In this document: positions 11,222 to 25,360 of the stretch, piece by piece | Numbering within the stretch: the stretch's first letter is position 1 | Layout: each line of letters opens with the position of its first letter | Source: Actinostola sp. cb2023 | Taxonomy: Eukaryota > Cnidaria > Anthozoa > Actiniaria > Actinostolidae | Direction of reading: 5' to 3' | Assembly: GCA_033675265.1 (NCBI GenBank) | Contig: JAUJYZ010000416.1 | Location: 356,501 to 420,500 of the forward strand | Length of the DNA stretch: 64,000 bases | The notes under the pieces: model-generated | Seen by the model: the letters and a program-made list of their open reading frames with translations, nothing else | Databases searched by the model: none | Told to the model about the DNA's origin: nothing | Program-made: the position numbers and the translations under genes

Positions 11222-11760
11222 ACATCCATACAGATATAATAGAACTCCATACAGATACAATCAAACTCTTTACAGATATAATCCAACTCCATAGAGATAT
11301 AATCAAACTCCATACATATCTTGTAATGCGCGTGTGAGCATCTTCCTATGTAACACGCGCAATATAAATATGAAATTATTATCATACAGATATAATCCAA
11401 CTCCATACAGATAAAATCAAACTCCATACATATCTTGTAATGCGCGTGTGAGCATCTTCCTATGTAACACGCGCAATATAAATATTAAATTATTATTACT
11501 ATTATTATACAGATATAATCCAACTCCATACAGATATAATCCAACTCCATACAGATATAATCCAACTCGATACATATATAATCCAACTCCATACAGAACT
11601 AATGGAACTCCATACAGTTATAATCGCAGTCCATACAGATATAATGGAACTCCATACAGATATAATGGAACTCCATACATATATAATCGAAGTCCATACA
11701 GATATAATCCAACTCCATACAGATAACGCATTCTAAACTAAAATGCGTTTTTCCAAAACT
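11222..11760 (+). repeat. 21-bp minisatellite, small block B, with duplicated spacer
   Basis: Three runs of the 21-bp unit (about 11,222-11,311, 11,392-11,433 and 11,510-11,726) are separated by a directly repeated 60-bp spacer at 11,311-11,370 and 11,426-11,485. The spacer contains a hairpin (GCGCGTGTGAGC ... TGTAACACGCGC). The block ends in AACGCATTCTAAACTAAAATGCGTTTTTCCAAA. A complement of this boundary stands at the left edge of the large array near 35,060-35,095. Confidence 0.9.
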
Positions 11761-12039
11761 CATAAAATCGAGCAAAACACAGGCAGGGCTCGTAATTATG
11801 GAGTTTTCTCAGTGTAAACAATTGGATTTGTACGAAATTTGATTTTTCTTGGTAAGATTCACATCTTTTATGATGGATTTTGTAAAAAAAATGAATAAAA
11901 ATAAATATCGATTCTTAACCGAATAGTATAATCTAAAGAAAACCGTACTTGTAATGTTTGGAAGTCGTTCGAATTCGTACTAAAAAAAAGTTGCAAAAAA
12001 CGATGTTGAAAAAGTGTAGTTAGTGCCGAGACTCCAAAT

Positions 12040-12425
12040 AGTCCAGTTATTTTACTGATAGACCTGCCACTAATTGCAACAGAAGGTTTTTCTGCATTAT
12101 ATAGTCCGGAATACCGTCTAGAATAACATACTGAAAGTCTCCCAAAATCTACGCACGGGAACATCCTCAAAATCGACTTTATTTGAGGTCCAGTATTTCA
12201 TTGACATGAAAACGAGGCTATGAACCGGAAGTTGTTTATTATGCCTTTGAATGGTTTGTATTTGCCTGAAAGCACCTGTAATTGTGATTGAGGTAGTGCC
12301 TAAGTAAGCTGACAGGGAAACATGCAGGAGTGGGTGCTGACAATAAAAGGGGGGGGGGGGGGTGTGTGGTAGTGACAAGGTGTGACACATCTACTTGTAA
12401 TTTGTTATCTATGTTTTCAGGAATC
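12040..12425 (+). repeat. Dispersed repeat, copy 1
   Basis: About 385 bp here match 32,325-32,725 in the opposite orientation, at roughly 90% by eye. The shared part runs from the CTGTTGCAATTAGTGG region through the C-run beside GTGTGTGGTAGTGAC. It is non-coding in both places. Only two copies are in the window, so its class is unknown. Confidence 0.75.
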
Positions 12426-13082
12426 ATTGAAAATTGATACGCACATATGAAGAATTCGAAAGTGAAGAAATAGTTTGGGGTTCCACCCTTTCTTACGCTG
12501 AAGCAGCTTTGTTGCAAGCTGCACAATAAAACCTAGAAAAATGCAAATGCTTAAAAAATAGCACTAGTTCCAACTCAGCCCTGCTACTATACAGCTTGGA
12601 AACATTTGTTAGCTGAAAATGTCTCGAGCACTTTTTACGTGGCGATTTTACTGCAAAGCGTCGATTTTATTTCACTTGTAAGGTATAGAGCGATCTCGCG
12701 GCGATTTTCACAGGGTAGTAAGGGCGGGGGCGGGGGGCTTGTGATTTAATACGCTTCATGTGCCATTTTTTCGTAAAATAATCATTTAAGCCATTTCACG
12801 CACGTCTTTCTTGGAAATCCACGGATCACGGTTTTTTCTATTGTTTATGAAATGTATTTCACGCAAGATTCACGGAAACATTTTTGGGCCAAATCACGCG
12901 TCACGTGTAACCCCTTTGCTACCCTGTTTTCAACTGAATGTGGTTAAATGCAGCAATATAGGATTTCAGATTTTGCCAGCAAATTTATTGGTGATTATTT
13001 GCCACTGCAGCCGGATGTGTGCACCTATAAACACCTCCAATAATTATTGTGTAATTAAAAACACCCTGGGGATTTTGATCTA
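12426..13082. other. No recognisable gene
   Basis: AT-rich sequence with short G-rich runs near 12,725. No conserved motif or convincing exon was seen here. Confidence 0.35.
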
Positions 13083-13778
13083 ATGAAAGCTACATCGTAC
13101 CAAAACGAGGCTCAATTTCTCGCACGGAAATCCAAGATGGCGGCCATGCATCCAGAAATCCTCTCGTCGTTTTTAAAAACTGTTTTAAACAAAGCGGAAG
13201 ATACTTTTAATGCTCAGAGAAGAGATATGACAGGAAAGCAAGCTTTGGACGTTCATTATGCGTTTAACAGGATGAAATATGTTGCAGAACAAGTCAGTTT
13301 AGAGCATCTCACTCATCGAAGATTCACTGCATTGCAATATCAAATGCGTGAAATTCACACTTCCGCAGAGATGGAAATACGCCTGTGGCATAAAATGATC
13401 ATCAGAAGAATGCACAGAAGCCCCTCACATATCAGTCCTTGGGTGTGCAAATTCCAGAGGGATCTACCTAAGGTTATCTTTGACCACATATATGAAATGT
13501 GCACAACAAACAACCATGGAACTAGCGTTTCGAAAACCAACTCAAGAACCCAGATAACTATCGACGATAGTAAAAAGGCAAAATTCCTGTTTAGAAGCGT
13601 GTTAGATGACAGTAAGGATATCCTCATACGAAATCACAATGACTATGGATATGCAAAGGCCATAATTGACAATGAAAATCCATTTCAGATAAGTTATGCT
13701 GTCAGTCCATCCAGACTTGTTGTAGTAATAAGTTGTAATTATGGAATGTGGAATGCAAATGAAGTTCAGCAGCATTAA
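13083..13778 (+). CDS. Unrecognised 231-codon ORF, partly shared with the 27-kb transposase-like gene
   Basis: An uninterrupted ORF. A better start than the first Met may be the ATG at 13,137 or 13,146 (context AAGATGGCGG), giving MAAMHPEILSS. About 190 bp in the middle (13,230-13,421; ALDVHYAFNRMKYVAEQVSL) also occur, inverted, at 27,470-27,655. There they form the last 26 codons of the transposase-like gene. The shared part ends at GAATGCACA in both. After it comes a run of A-rich sequence at the 27-kb site but coding sequence here. I recognise no domain. It may be an intronless host-gene copy or a second transposon gene; the missing introns favour a mobile origin. Confidence 0.4.
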   Translation: MKATSYQNEAQFLARKSKMAAMHPEILSSFLKTVLNKAEDTFNAQRRDMTGKQALDVHYAFNRMKYVAEQVSLEHLTHRRFTALQYQMREIHTSAEMEIRLWHKMIIRRMHRSPSHISPWVCKFQRDLPKVIFDHIYEMCTTNNHGTSVSKTNSRTQITIDDSKKAKFLFRSVLDDSKDILIRNHNDYGYAKAIIDNENPFQISYAVSPSRLVVVISCNYGMWNANEVQQH

Positions 13779-13888
13779 ACACTGATGTCAGTTACATTAT
13801 ACTTACTGTAATGCAGAGAACACAACAAGCTCATGTCTATTACATGTCTTACTCATCAGATGTTGACAAATTACAAAGTTCAATACTT

Positions 13889-14222
13889 ACATGTATTCCG
13901 GGGGGGGGGGGGGGGACTCCCATACTGAAAGGGACGGGGATGATCGTCGTCTCTTTTAGGGGTGGAACGCCAATATTTATAGCCATCAAGGTATAGGGTT
14001 GCTCGCGAAGATATAAAAACGACCTATATTGTGTTGGTGGTCTAGACCGATCAGGCAGGAAATATGTAATATTTCTGGTTTAGAATGGTATCTTTTAGGG
14101 ATCAAATAAAGCAAAAGCCACGGCCATTTTGGTCTCCTGTAGGGGTCTAATTCAAAAGTTCTGACGATCATCCCCGTCCTCCTTTTCACATGGGAACCCC
14201 TCCCCCCCCCCGGGCATGTATT
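13889..14222. mobile_element. G-run MITE
   Basis: TACATG...CCGGGGGG with ACTCCCAT on the left is mirrored by CCCCCCCCGGGCATGTA at the right, and inner arms GGGACGGGGATGATCGTC / GACGATCATCCCCGTCC pair. It is about 330 bp and non-coding, a structural relative of 1067-1452. Confidence 0.65.
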
Positions 14223-14254
14223 ATTTAGCTAAATCATTTAATAAGCCTGTTCAC

Positions 14255-15115
14255 ACTAGACTAGAGTGATAATATATTTCACCTGTGAAATATATAGTAG
14301 TCTAATGTGTATTTCACAGGCTTATGAAAACCACTCTAATAATTATTTACACAAACATTAGAGTGATTTTACTAAACCTGTGAAATATATATTAGTCTGT
14401 TGTACATACATGTACCGTATGTTTGTTTTGGTTTTGACTATTACATTAACTGATCAAACATTATAATAATTATTTAGCTAAACCATTCGATTGATTATAC
14501 TAAACCGGTGAAATTATATTAGTCCATTGTATCATTTTGTTTTGATTCCACTATTAATCATATTCATTTTGAAATCACTAGTAAATCCTGCAATCTGATT
14601 GGCTAAAAATGGTGCGATTAAATCATTAATTGCACTATTTTGGATCATTAATTGCACCAATTTTTTTTTATTTTTTTATTTTCGCACAGAAACTCTAATT
14701 TTATTAAATTCAAATGATTCTTCATAAAAAGTGATTTGTAATTTAGAATGAAAGAGTTGTATTTTAGGCATCAAAATTATTCTTATTATTGCAACTTACC
14801 ACCTAGCTAAATATAACGAGTGTATTTGAAAAGATTTCAAAATGAATATGATTAATAGGTAATAGAACTGAGTGGAGTGCAATTTTGGTCTGAAATCATA
14901 CTCGTGATAACAAATTGCACTCCCGCTACGCGGTCGTGCAATTTTGTAATCACTCGTATGATTTCAGACCAAATTGCACTCCACTCAGTTCTATTACCAT
15001 TACTAACTTTAGCTGTTATATTTTATTTCATAGGTTAAATAAAACCATTTCAATTATTTAGCTAAACCATTAGAGTGATTATACTAAACCGGTGAAATAT
15101 ATATTATGCACCAGT
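14255..15115. repeat. Cluster of MITE-like repeats, left flank of the 6.1-kb transposon
   Basis: Short units with TAGAGTGATT...AAACCTGTGAAAT occur several times. From 14,552 to about 14,856 lies an element with inverted ends TTAATCATATTCATTTTGAAATC. A 144-bp hairpin (14,857-15,000) centred near GCTACGCGG follows it. The same composite occurs in inverted orientation at 21,527-21,968, on the other side of the transposon. Confidence 0.7.
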
Positions 15116-15199
15116 CAAGTGGGTCCGTGCACGATTCCGCCAAACCATTTTTTGAATACGTCCGTTGTTTGAAAATCAAATAAAACGTCAATTGTTGAC

Positions 15200-15545
15200 C
15201 TTTTTCCAATTTTTCCAAAAAACAGAAAATTGAAAAAATCGAAAATTGTGTTGACCTTTTTTCATTTTTTTCAAAAACCAGAAAATTGAAAAAGTGGAAA
15301 ATTGTGTTGACCTTTTTCATTTTTTTCAAAAACCAGAAAATTGAAAAAGTGGAAAATTGTGTTGACCTTTTTCATTTTTTTCAAAAACCAGAAAATTGAA
15401 AAAGTGGAAAATTGTGTTGACCTTTTTCATTTTTTTCAAAAACCAGAAAATTTAAAAAGTGGAAAATTGTGTTGACCTTTTTCATTTTTTTCAAAAACCA
15501 GAAAATTTAAAAAATCGAAAATTGTGAAGACCTTTTTTTTCTTAA
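15200..15545. repeat. Subterminal tandem array, left TIR
   Basis: About six copies of a 56-60 bp unit (GTTGACCTTTTTC ... CAGAAAATTGAAAAA ... GGAAAATTGT). The right TIR carries the same units inverted (20,882-21,145). Subterminal repeats of this kind often bind the transposase; here that is only inferred. Confidence 0.9.
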
Positions 15546-15802
15546 TTTTTTTCACAAATTTTTTTTTTTTTTCATCACGGTAATTCAGTGTTGCCGAGTG
15601 GGGGAGGGGTGGGGTGTGCAGTAATGTTATAAGCAGACAACGCATTGTAAAGCGGCTGTTTTCGACAATATCCTGATCTTTGTACTAATAATTATTATTC
15701 TAAAGTTTATAACCTCACTGATTTTGATTAAAGCTGTTGGCAATTTGTCAACCAAGTTCTCATTACCCTTCCCTACCCCCGACGACAAATAATTTCCCGC
15801 CA

Positions 15803-17704
15803 ATGACTAGACTATGGTGTTTCGCGCCAAAGGCTGAACGAATCAACGAGACAGCGAGTTCAGTGAGAGCCAGCGAGTTTGAAATGGACTTCCAAGCGAC
15901 CAGAAAGTTTGTGCTTTGGAGGGGAAGTAAAAGAATTGTTGTTACCGAGGTTGATCTAGATTCTGCAAGGATATCAAATATTTTCAAGGTACGTAAGCTG
16001 GTTTGCGTCGGTAGTGTGTCAGAATTCGATGGACAAGACAGGCACGTTGTCTTATGATCATTTAAATTGATCAAGTTAGCTTAAATCTTTTCAAACTACA
16101 TTTATATTCTATACGACATGACTTGAAAATGTAATTCCTTTCATTGGTTTATTGCATCGACCTGCATCATATGCTAGTGAAACTGACAAAACCGTTCACA
16201 CAATATCCATAGGCGACATGGTTGAATATTAAGTAAGCTTTAATATTCATTTGGAAAGACATCAAACACTTATCATCATAACTATATGTGATTTTAGGTG
16301 ACTTTAGATTCATTATACCTTGAGGATGAATTCAACAGACAGGCAAGATTCCCAAACCCTCTTACTAGCTGGGAATTTCGATACTGTGTTCTGGGAAGAC
16401 CGCCTGACACTGCAAGTAATGGGAGATGGCTCCATGACTCAAGAGGAAAGTATAAATCTCCCATCGCCACAGGACTTGGGCTTGTTGGCAATTGGATCTA
16501 GTCAAAGACCAGGAACAAGTGGCATCAAGGGCTCACAGACTTCAAGTCGATCAACTCAGGCCCGAATGGCCTTGGCGGGTCATTCCAAACCAAAAACAAA
16601 TGGATTTCAAAGGGTTGTTTTCCTTGCTGATTACGACTCTGATTACAAAATTGTTAAATCACACACCGCCTACCTGAAGCTAACCAACGCCAATTCCAAT
16701 GTCAATGAAATTGCAAAACTAACGAAAGAATATTTGAATTTGGAAGATGACATTATCATAGTAGATACTCATGGATATGAAGTAATGGATTCAGGATCAA
16801 CAAGAGGTATAAGTTGATCATATTCTGATTTATATTCTATTCTACTATTGCATTATTTTAATCTTGTTAGTTCTCTTTTATTCAATACCATACTATTCCA
16901 TTCTATTTCACTCCATTTTATTTGTTCAATTATATTCCAATTTAATACATTCAATTTCATTTCATTCTGTCTCATTCAGTTTCATTCTATTCCATTCTAT
17001 TCTATATTCTTTTTCGTTCCATCCCATCATATTTCATTCAATTATACTATATTCCACTCAATTTATTTCCATCCTATTGTAAGTTGTAATTATATTCAAT
17101 TTTATTCTATCCTGTTCTATCTAACCATAATTAAAATTCATCTAGTTATTTTTATTTGTTACAACTGTCTTTCTTTCTTCTTCTTCTTCATCTAATTACA
17201 TGGACATTTACACAGAGAATGAGAATAAATTGCAAACACAATTAATCAGTATTTATTATTAAACAGGTGAAGAGTTTTGGAATGTTGCCAGTAGAAAAGT
17301 CTATGCAGTGCAAATGTCTCGTTATGAAGAGGTAAAGAAAAAAGAGAGAGAGATCTATGGGAAAGGGAAAGAAGAGAAGATATAAGGCAGAAGTTGATCT
17401 GGAAAATGAGCTAGAAGAAATAAACGAAAAGTTAGATGCGCTTCTCAATAATAAAGCAAAAGATGTGCTTACTGAGAGTATCTCTGAAGCCTTTAAGTGT
17501 TGTGTTTGTCTTAAAGTTTCTTCGTGGCCAGTGGTGTCCACATGTTGTGAGCGACTTCTAGGATGCAAAGATTGCCTAGCGCAGTGGTATAGTGGAGACG
17601 GAAACTGTCCATTTTGTAAGTGCATGGATGGGAAAGATAAGCATTTTGTTTTAAAGGGCATTGATGAGCTAAATACTGTACTTTCTAAACTTGAGTTAGC
17701 ATAA
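15803..17704 (+). CDS. RING-like zinc-finger protein of the transposon
   Basis: Exons: 15,803-15,988 (donor GTACGT, phase 0; the start may instead be the later Met before DFQATRK), 16,308-16,806 (acceptor CTTTAG, donor GTATAA, phase 1) and 17,267 to the stop at 17,702-17,704. The acceptor at 16,307 keeps one frame; the alternative at 16,297 does not. The middle exon carries GNFDTVFWEDRLTLQ and a small globular part (VVFLADYDSDYKIV ... DIIIVDTHG) ending in STRG. The last exon starts EEFWNVASRKVYAV, then has a coiled coil (ELEEINEKLDALL) and a C-terminal RING/U-box-like cluster CCVC-x11-CC-x5-CKDC-x9-CPFCK. Proteins of this arrangement are known from fish and invertebrate genomes; an E3 ligase role is inferred. 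Oddity: between the RYEE and coiled-coil frames there is either a one-base slip in an AG repeat (17,341-17,352) or a 55-bp intron (17,332-17,386). Confidence 0.65.
16840..17110. repeat. Degenerate TTCTATTCCAT-type simple sequence in intron
   Basis: A pyrimidine-rich stretch of diverged 5-mers (TTCCA, TTCTA) fills most of the last well-supported intron of the RING-like gene. The long frames rich in Phe, Ile and Ser across it are a by-product. Confidence 0.7.
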
Positions 17705-17738
17705 AAGCAAACAAATATATTAGATTGCATCGTTGTGT

Positions 17739-17972
17739 TGAGTGATTTCCTCAGACCGTGACTATACTAAACTATTAGACATTAGTAGACCCTAATTCCA
17801 TTGTTTTCTTTTGTGCCCATTTGACTATAGTCACTAGCTACTAGAAACTGTTTCACGGTCTGAGGAAAATCACTCTAATTGACTCTTATCAGGCGTACTG
17901 ATTTTTCAGATCAGCAAACTGGTTTCTTTCTGGTGCAAACCAGTTCAATGCTGATCTGAAAAATCAGTACGA
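17739..17972. mobile_element. Two short palindromic elements between the convergent genes
   Basis: 17,739-17,877 has ends GAGTGATTTCCTCAGACCGTGA and the complement, and 17,887-17,972 is a hairpin with arms GTACTGATTTTTCAGATCAGC. They lie in the gap between the two gene stops. They could be MITE insertions, or could affect termination of the convergent transcripts. No function can be shown. Confidence 0.55.
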
Positions 17973-18235
17973 TCATCAAGTTGATGTATCCATGCTATAT
18001 CATGCATGTGTAGCTAGCTATTAAGTAGTTCTTATTGAAGAGTTGAATACTTTGTAATGTTGACAAATGCAAAGAAGTTATAAAGAAGTTATTTACATTA
18101 CAATAATGTATTGTAATGATGACTAGTAACCATTGATTGTAATTAATAGAAGTAATTAGTTGATTACCGTTTTCATTTTTTCTAAATATAACAATAAATC
18201 GTTTTTGAATGTTTGAAGTTGTTTTTCTTAATTGT

Positions 18236-20790
<2,555 letters not shown>

Positions 20791-20881
20791 CGTCAACCGG
20801 AGATTGAAAAAATGGCGGGCTATTATAGATTAAACTGAGTCACGTGATTGCCAAGTAATTAAAACCTCGCATTTAATAACA

Positions 20882-21211
20882 TTTTCATTTTTTTGGAAAA
20901 CATGTTAAAAGGTCAGCATAATTTTCGATTTTTTCAATTTTCTGTTTTTGGAAAAAAGGAAAAAAGGTCAACACAATTTTCGATTTTTTCAATTTTCTGT
21001 TTTTTGGAAAAAAGGAAAAAAGGTCAACACAATTTTCGATTTTTTAAATTTTCTGGTTTTTGAAAAAAATGTAAAAAGGTCAACACAATTTTCGATATTT
21101 TCAATTTTCTGTTTTTTGAAAAAATGGAAAAAGGTCAACAATTGACGTTTTATTTGATTTTCAAACAACGGACGTATTCAAAAAATGGTTTGGCGGAATC
21201 GTGCACGGACC
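20882..21211. repeat. Right TIR with subterminal tandem array
   Basis: Four to five 55-60 bp units (AGGTCAACACAATTTTCGAT...) lie inside the terminal 75 bp that match the left end in inverted orientation. The array is shorter than the left one, so the units vary in number within the TIRs. Confidence 0.9.
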
Positions 21212-21526
21212 CAAGTGAAACCCCCATCACTACCTTTTCGTTTCCCCGGTAGGCAGGTAAAATATTATCTACAGAACAAATGCGTGTCCATTGTATTATT
21301 TTGTTTTGGCTATTAACATTAACTGTTAGATTTTATTTCACTGGTTAAATAAAACCATTCCAATATTATTTGGTTAAACCATATTCGAGTGATTGTATTA
21401 TCTGGTGAAACTGATATATTAGTCCATTGTATTATTTTGTTTTGACTATTTTGACTATTAACATTAACTCTAGTGTTATATTTTATTTCACAGGTTAAAC
21501 AAAACCACTCTAATTATTTAGCTAAG

Positions 21527-21968
21527 TAATGGTAATAGAACTGAGTGGAGTGCAATTTGGTCTGAAATCATACGAGTGATTACAAAATTGCACGACCGCG
21601 TAGCGGGAGTGCAATTTGTTATCACGAGTATGATTTCAGACCAAAATTGCACGACACGAAGTTCAATTACCTATTAATCATATTCATTTTGAAATCTTTT
21701 CAAATACACTTGTTATATTTAGGTGGTAAGTTGCAATAATAAGAATAATTTTGATGCCTAAAATACAACTCTTTCATTCTAAATTACAAATTACTTTTTA
21801 TGAAGAATCGTTTGAATTTAATAAAATTAGAGTTTCTGTGCGAAAATAAAAAAAATAAAAAAATTGGTGCAATTAATGATCCAAAATAGTGCAATTAATG
21901 ATTTAATCGCACCATTTTTAGCCAATCAGATTGCAGGATTTACTAGTGATTTCAAAATGAATATGATT
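21527..21968. repeat. Inverted copy of the 14.55-15.0 kb composite
   Basis: A hairpin with the GACCGCGTAGCGGG core (21,527-21,670) is followed by an element bounded by TTAATCATATTCATTTTGAAATC and its complement (21,671-21,968). The sequence is the reverse complement of 14,552-15,000 with few differences. Confidence 0.85.
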
Positions 21969-21988
21969 AACCATGTTATTGTATGGTT

Positions 21989-24901
21989 TAGAGTACAAAC
22001 ACTTAAACCGTGCAACATTAAAGTGCCTATAACCCCCATTTTGATGTCAATTTCAATAAAAAGTACTTGATTTTATAAGATGTTCTGCGAAAACGATTTT
22101 CGATTCCGAGCAATCCTTGATTTGTTATGAATTTTTGAAAGTAGTTAAAAACGGCTTTTTCCGAGCGGTTGCAGACCCGGGATCAATGATGTTGGGAGAC
22201 TGGGCCGAGCTCGGTTGTGACGTCCAGTAGGGACAACAACAACCGAACGTATCCCAAAATCACTAGAACTTCTGAGAGATTTCACTTTATTCAGGTCTGT
22301 CAGGAGCCCATATTGAATTTAATTGCGGCATAGAGCAGTACACAGTATTCTATAATCTTACTGTCAATAATAAGCTACATTTTGAGCCCTATATATACGG
22401 CTGAACAAATTATTATTAATGCAAATGATGGCCGGGTGAATCCCTTTGGCACAACGTAAGCTACAGGACTTCAAAAATTAGATTGATCGCTTGTAAAAAA
22501 GTCAACTAGATGCATGGTGTATGGATGTAACAATTACCCAAACCTTCAAGAAGGTATTGGTCTTCATTTATTCCTATCTCAGGCGATGACCGACCAGCTA
22601 AAGGACGGCGAAATCACTGCCGCTGAGACCTAAACTCGATAACGGTGGGATTTGTGCCGAACCGTAATAAAAGCTCAAGCTTTTTATGTTTATACCTATA
22701 AAGGTTGCATATCAACACTGCATGGGAGTGAGGTTTATATCACCGAAATACACACAATTAAATTGTTACTGTACGCATACAAGCTGTATTTCAATCTACA
22801 ATTTTGTATTCGATCCCAATAGCTAGCACTCAGCATTGTTGTATGTGGATTCTCTGACATCGCTATTTATTACCGACATACTCAGTGGGTTTATCTGAAA
22901 CAAAAAAGAAGAGCAATAATTGTTCTTTTGTTATAGACCGGGTATAGAATTTATTGAAAAATACTTCATATTTTAACATGATAATATAAAGTAAATATCG
23001 CAAATAAATGTGTTCACTGTTTTTAATTCTATCTTTATTGTAAACCACAGTTGTCATCTCTCCGTTGTTGGTTCTGTAGTACAATACACTTCTCAGGCAG
23101 ACACTAAATACGGCTGCGAGGGAGACTAACAACGTAATAGACCCAAATACCGACTTGGACTATTATAAAATTGTTATTGTTTACGGACATACGGCAAATA
23201 AATGTGCAAAAAGTGATTGTACACAAGAAATTATAAAAATTATCCTCAGTTACCCTTAGAAATATAGTAGAGGTAAAACAGTTTCATGTACGGAATTCGA
23301 CCCAAACGGGACTTCACATAAATATAGAGTCATAATATACATGCATGTATACATGTGTGGACTAGCTGATATCTGTAACTCTACCACTTGTGAACTGGTA
23401 GAATCGGTAGGCTTGATGGTTGGTACAATATGTTTATTAGAAGCTCTCTGGATTGGATTACATTGGTCTTTCCTGGCTAACTAGTGTTTGTTGTTCTCAA
23501 GTCATGGTTCGACTCTCAACTGAAGTTTCAACTCAATTGTCAATTGTACACATGACTGAAGTGAAGTACTGTGTGTACTCTCTGAAGTCAACTGTCCGAA
23601 GTCAAGTGCAACCTCTTTGTGCACTATATTTATAATAGCGTCATATGCTAATACGTTAACGTTATACGTCAGAATAATACATAACTAGGCGTATCAGTAG
23701 TTGAACGTAATCTTAAAAGTACAGGTTTATACGTAATCTATTCAATACGATTTCTATGGCTATTGAAAGTACCGTGAATCTGGATAATAACAGAATACTG
23801 AAATCTGAGTATACTTCGATAGTTATCAAACTACATGAGTTTGAAGACTCGAATTCTGTAACTTATTATCTTAGTAAACATGATATGTGTCTTTGTGCTT
23901 TGTTCTCTACTGCGCAAGACATAAGAGAGTTGTTGTTGCAATCTTGCTGGGAAATATATCAGCTGTTCTGACACTTATTAGATTAGATTTGTACTTGTGA
24001 ATTAAGCTTAGAATATTGGACGTACGTGTTAATTGAACTGTTGTTCAAGAAGTTATTGGATTATTCCAGATACGACTTTTGACGTGTTACTATGGTAACT
24101 AGCTTACTAGAATCCCATGGATTCTATATTCTAGATAATCTTAGTTTCTTGTATGAAATGTGAATATGAGCTTCTCTACACATGCATAGCTGTACGTACC
24201 GTATGTCGATATGATGAATATACGATGAATATGTCCGATGTGTTAGTTTTCTTGTATCATGGACACTTGTATTGCTCATACAACATATTGTCTTCGTGTT
24301 ATCTCTTTTCCCAGACTGTTTTCCATGATTATTTTTGCTTTTGATCGATGACTTCAGTACTGGATAGTGAACCCGCGGGGTGTAAACATACTTCACCGAC
24401 CTGAGTTTCACGTTTATAATGCAGGCCGTAAAGACTATATTTTATACTCGTAATTGCTCTGTAGTAGCCATTATAAGGATATGGATTACTTTTCAAGGGA
24501 TCCTAATCGTTTTTCTGTCGTCCAATGCTCGAAATTCAGAAGCAAAAGTCCTTGTTCTTTGGATAAAATTCCTAGTATACATATGTGAAATTGGAAGCCG
24601 CTTTCGAGTGGTTCCCTAGTAGACGTCACTCGACCCAGTCTTCAAAAAGACAAGTGGGACCTCAAAATAAATATTTCAAAAATTCATAACAAATCAAGGA
24701 TTGCTCAGAATCGAAAATCTTTTTCGCAGAACATCTTATAAAATCAAGTACTTTTTATTAAAATTGACATCAAACTGGGGGTTATAGGCACTTTAATAAT
24801 ACTAAATAGTGATATTTCTATTGTTTTCTATTGTTTAATTAGTGCTAGTTAGTACTATTCAGTATAAAATAATGTTGCACAGTTTAATTGTTTGTACTCT
24901 A
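21989..24901. mobile_element. 2.9-kb TIR element, no recognised gene
   Basis: The left end TAGAGTACAAACACTTAAACC, then AAAGTGCCTATAACCCCCA and about 110 more bases, return inverted at 24,660-24,901. The right arm carries an extra AT-rich insert of about 80 bp that resembles the small palindromic MITEs at 1.77 and 25.94 kb. The interior (22,150-24,650) has only short frames and no domain I recognise, so the element appears non-autonomous or decayed. Confidence 0.7.
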
Positions 24902-25163
24902 CTATACTGTCAGTAGCTACATATAATTCATGGTTTAGCTAAGTAAATTCTGGAGTAGCTATATAATGCCAAAAAATACTTTGATATTGTTTTCAATAAT
25001 AAAATAATTTACATTTGGGCCATTATAGTTTGGTGTCTGAAGCATTCTGCGTTAAATTTTATTAATAAAATGCATTCATGTTTGTTTATGTTTTCCTTGT
25101 CTGGTTTATGCAACTCAGTCTAAAACGTACTTACTTGCTTACTTGATATACAGTCACTAAGTA

Positions 25164-25360
25164 CAGTTGAACCTCCAGTTGCGACCACTCTCGTAAGCGA
25201 CCACCTCTCCTAAGCGACCAATATCCCAAAATACCAAAAGTTCAGTTCCAAGTCAAATCACTATAGTTTGAACCTCTCGCAAGCTACAATGTACCACCTC
25301 TCGTAAGCGACCACATAGCTTCAAGACATTTTGGGTGGTCGCTTACGAGAGGTTCAACTG
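25164..25360. mobile_element. 197-bp MITE with TA target duplication
   Basis: The ends are CAGTTGAACCTC and GAGGTTCAACTG, both flanked by TA (25,162-25,163, 25,361-25,362). Inner units CTCGTAAGCGACCAC recur three times on the left and once inverted on the right. Short CAGT-starting TIRs with TA duplication fit the Tc1/mariner-pogo (Tigger-like) group. Confidence 0.85.

Noticed and set aside
16298..16501. Alternative 67-codon frame in the second exon of the RING-like gene
   Set aside because: It depends on the earlier acceptor and ends early. The acceptor at 16,307 gives a frame that continues to the next exon.
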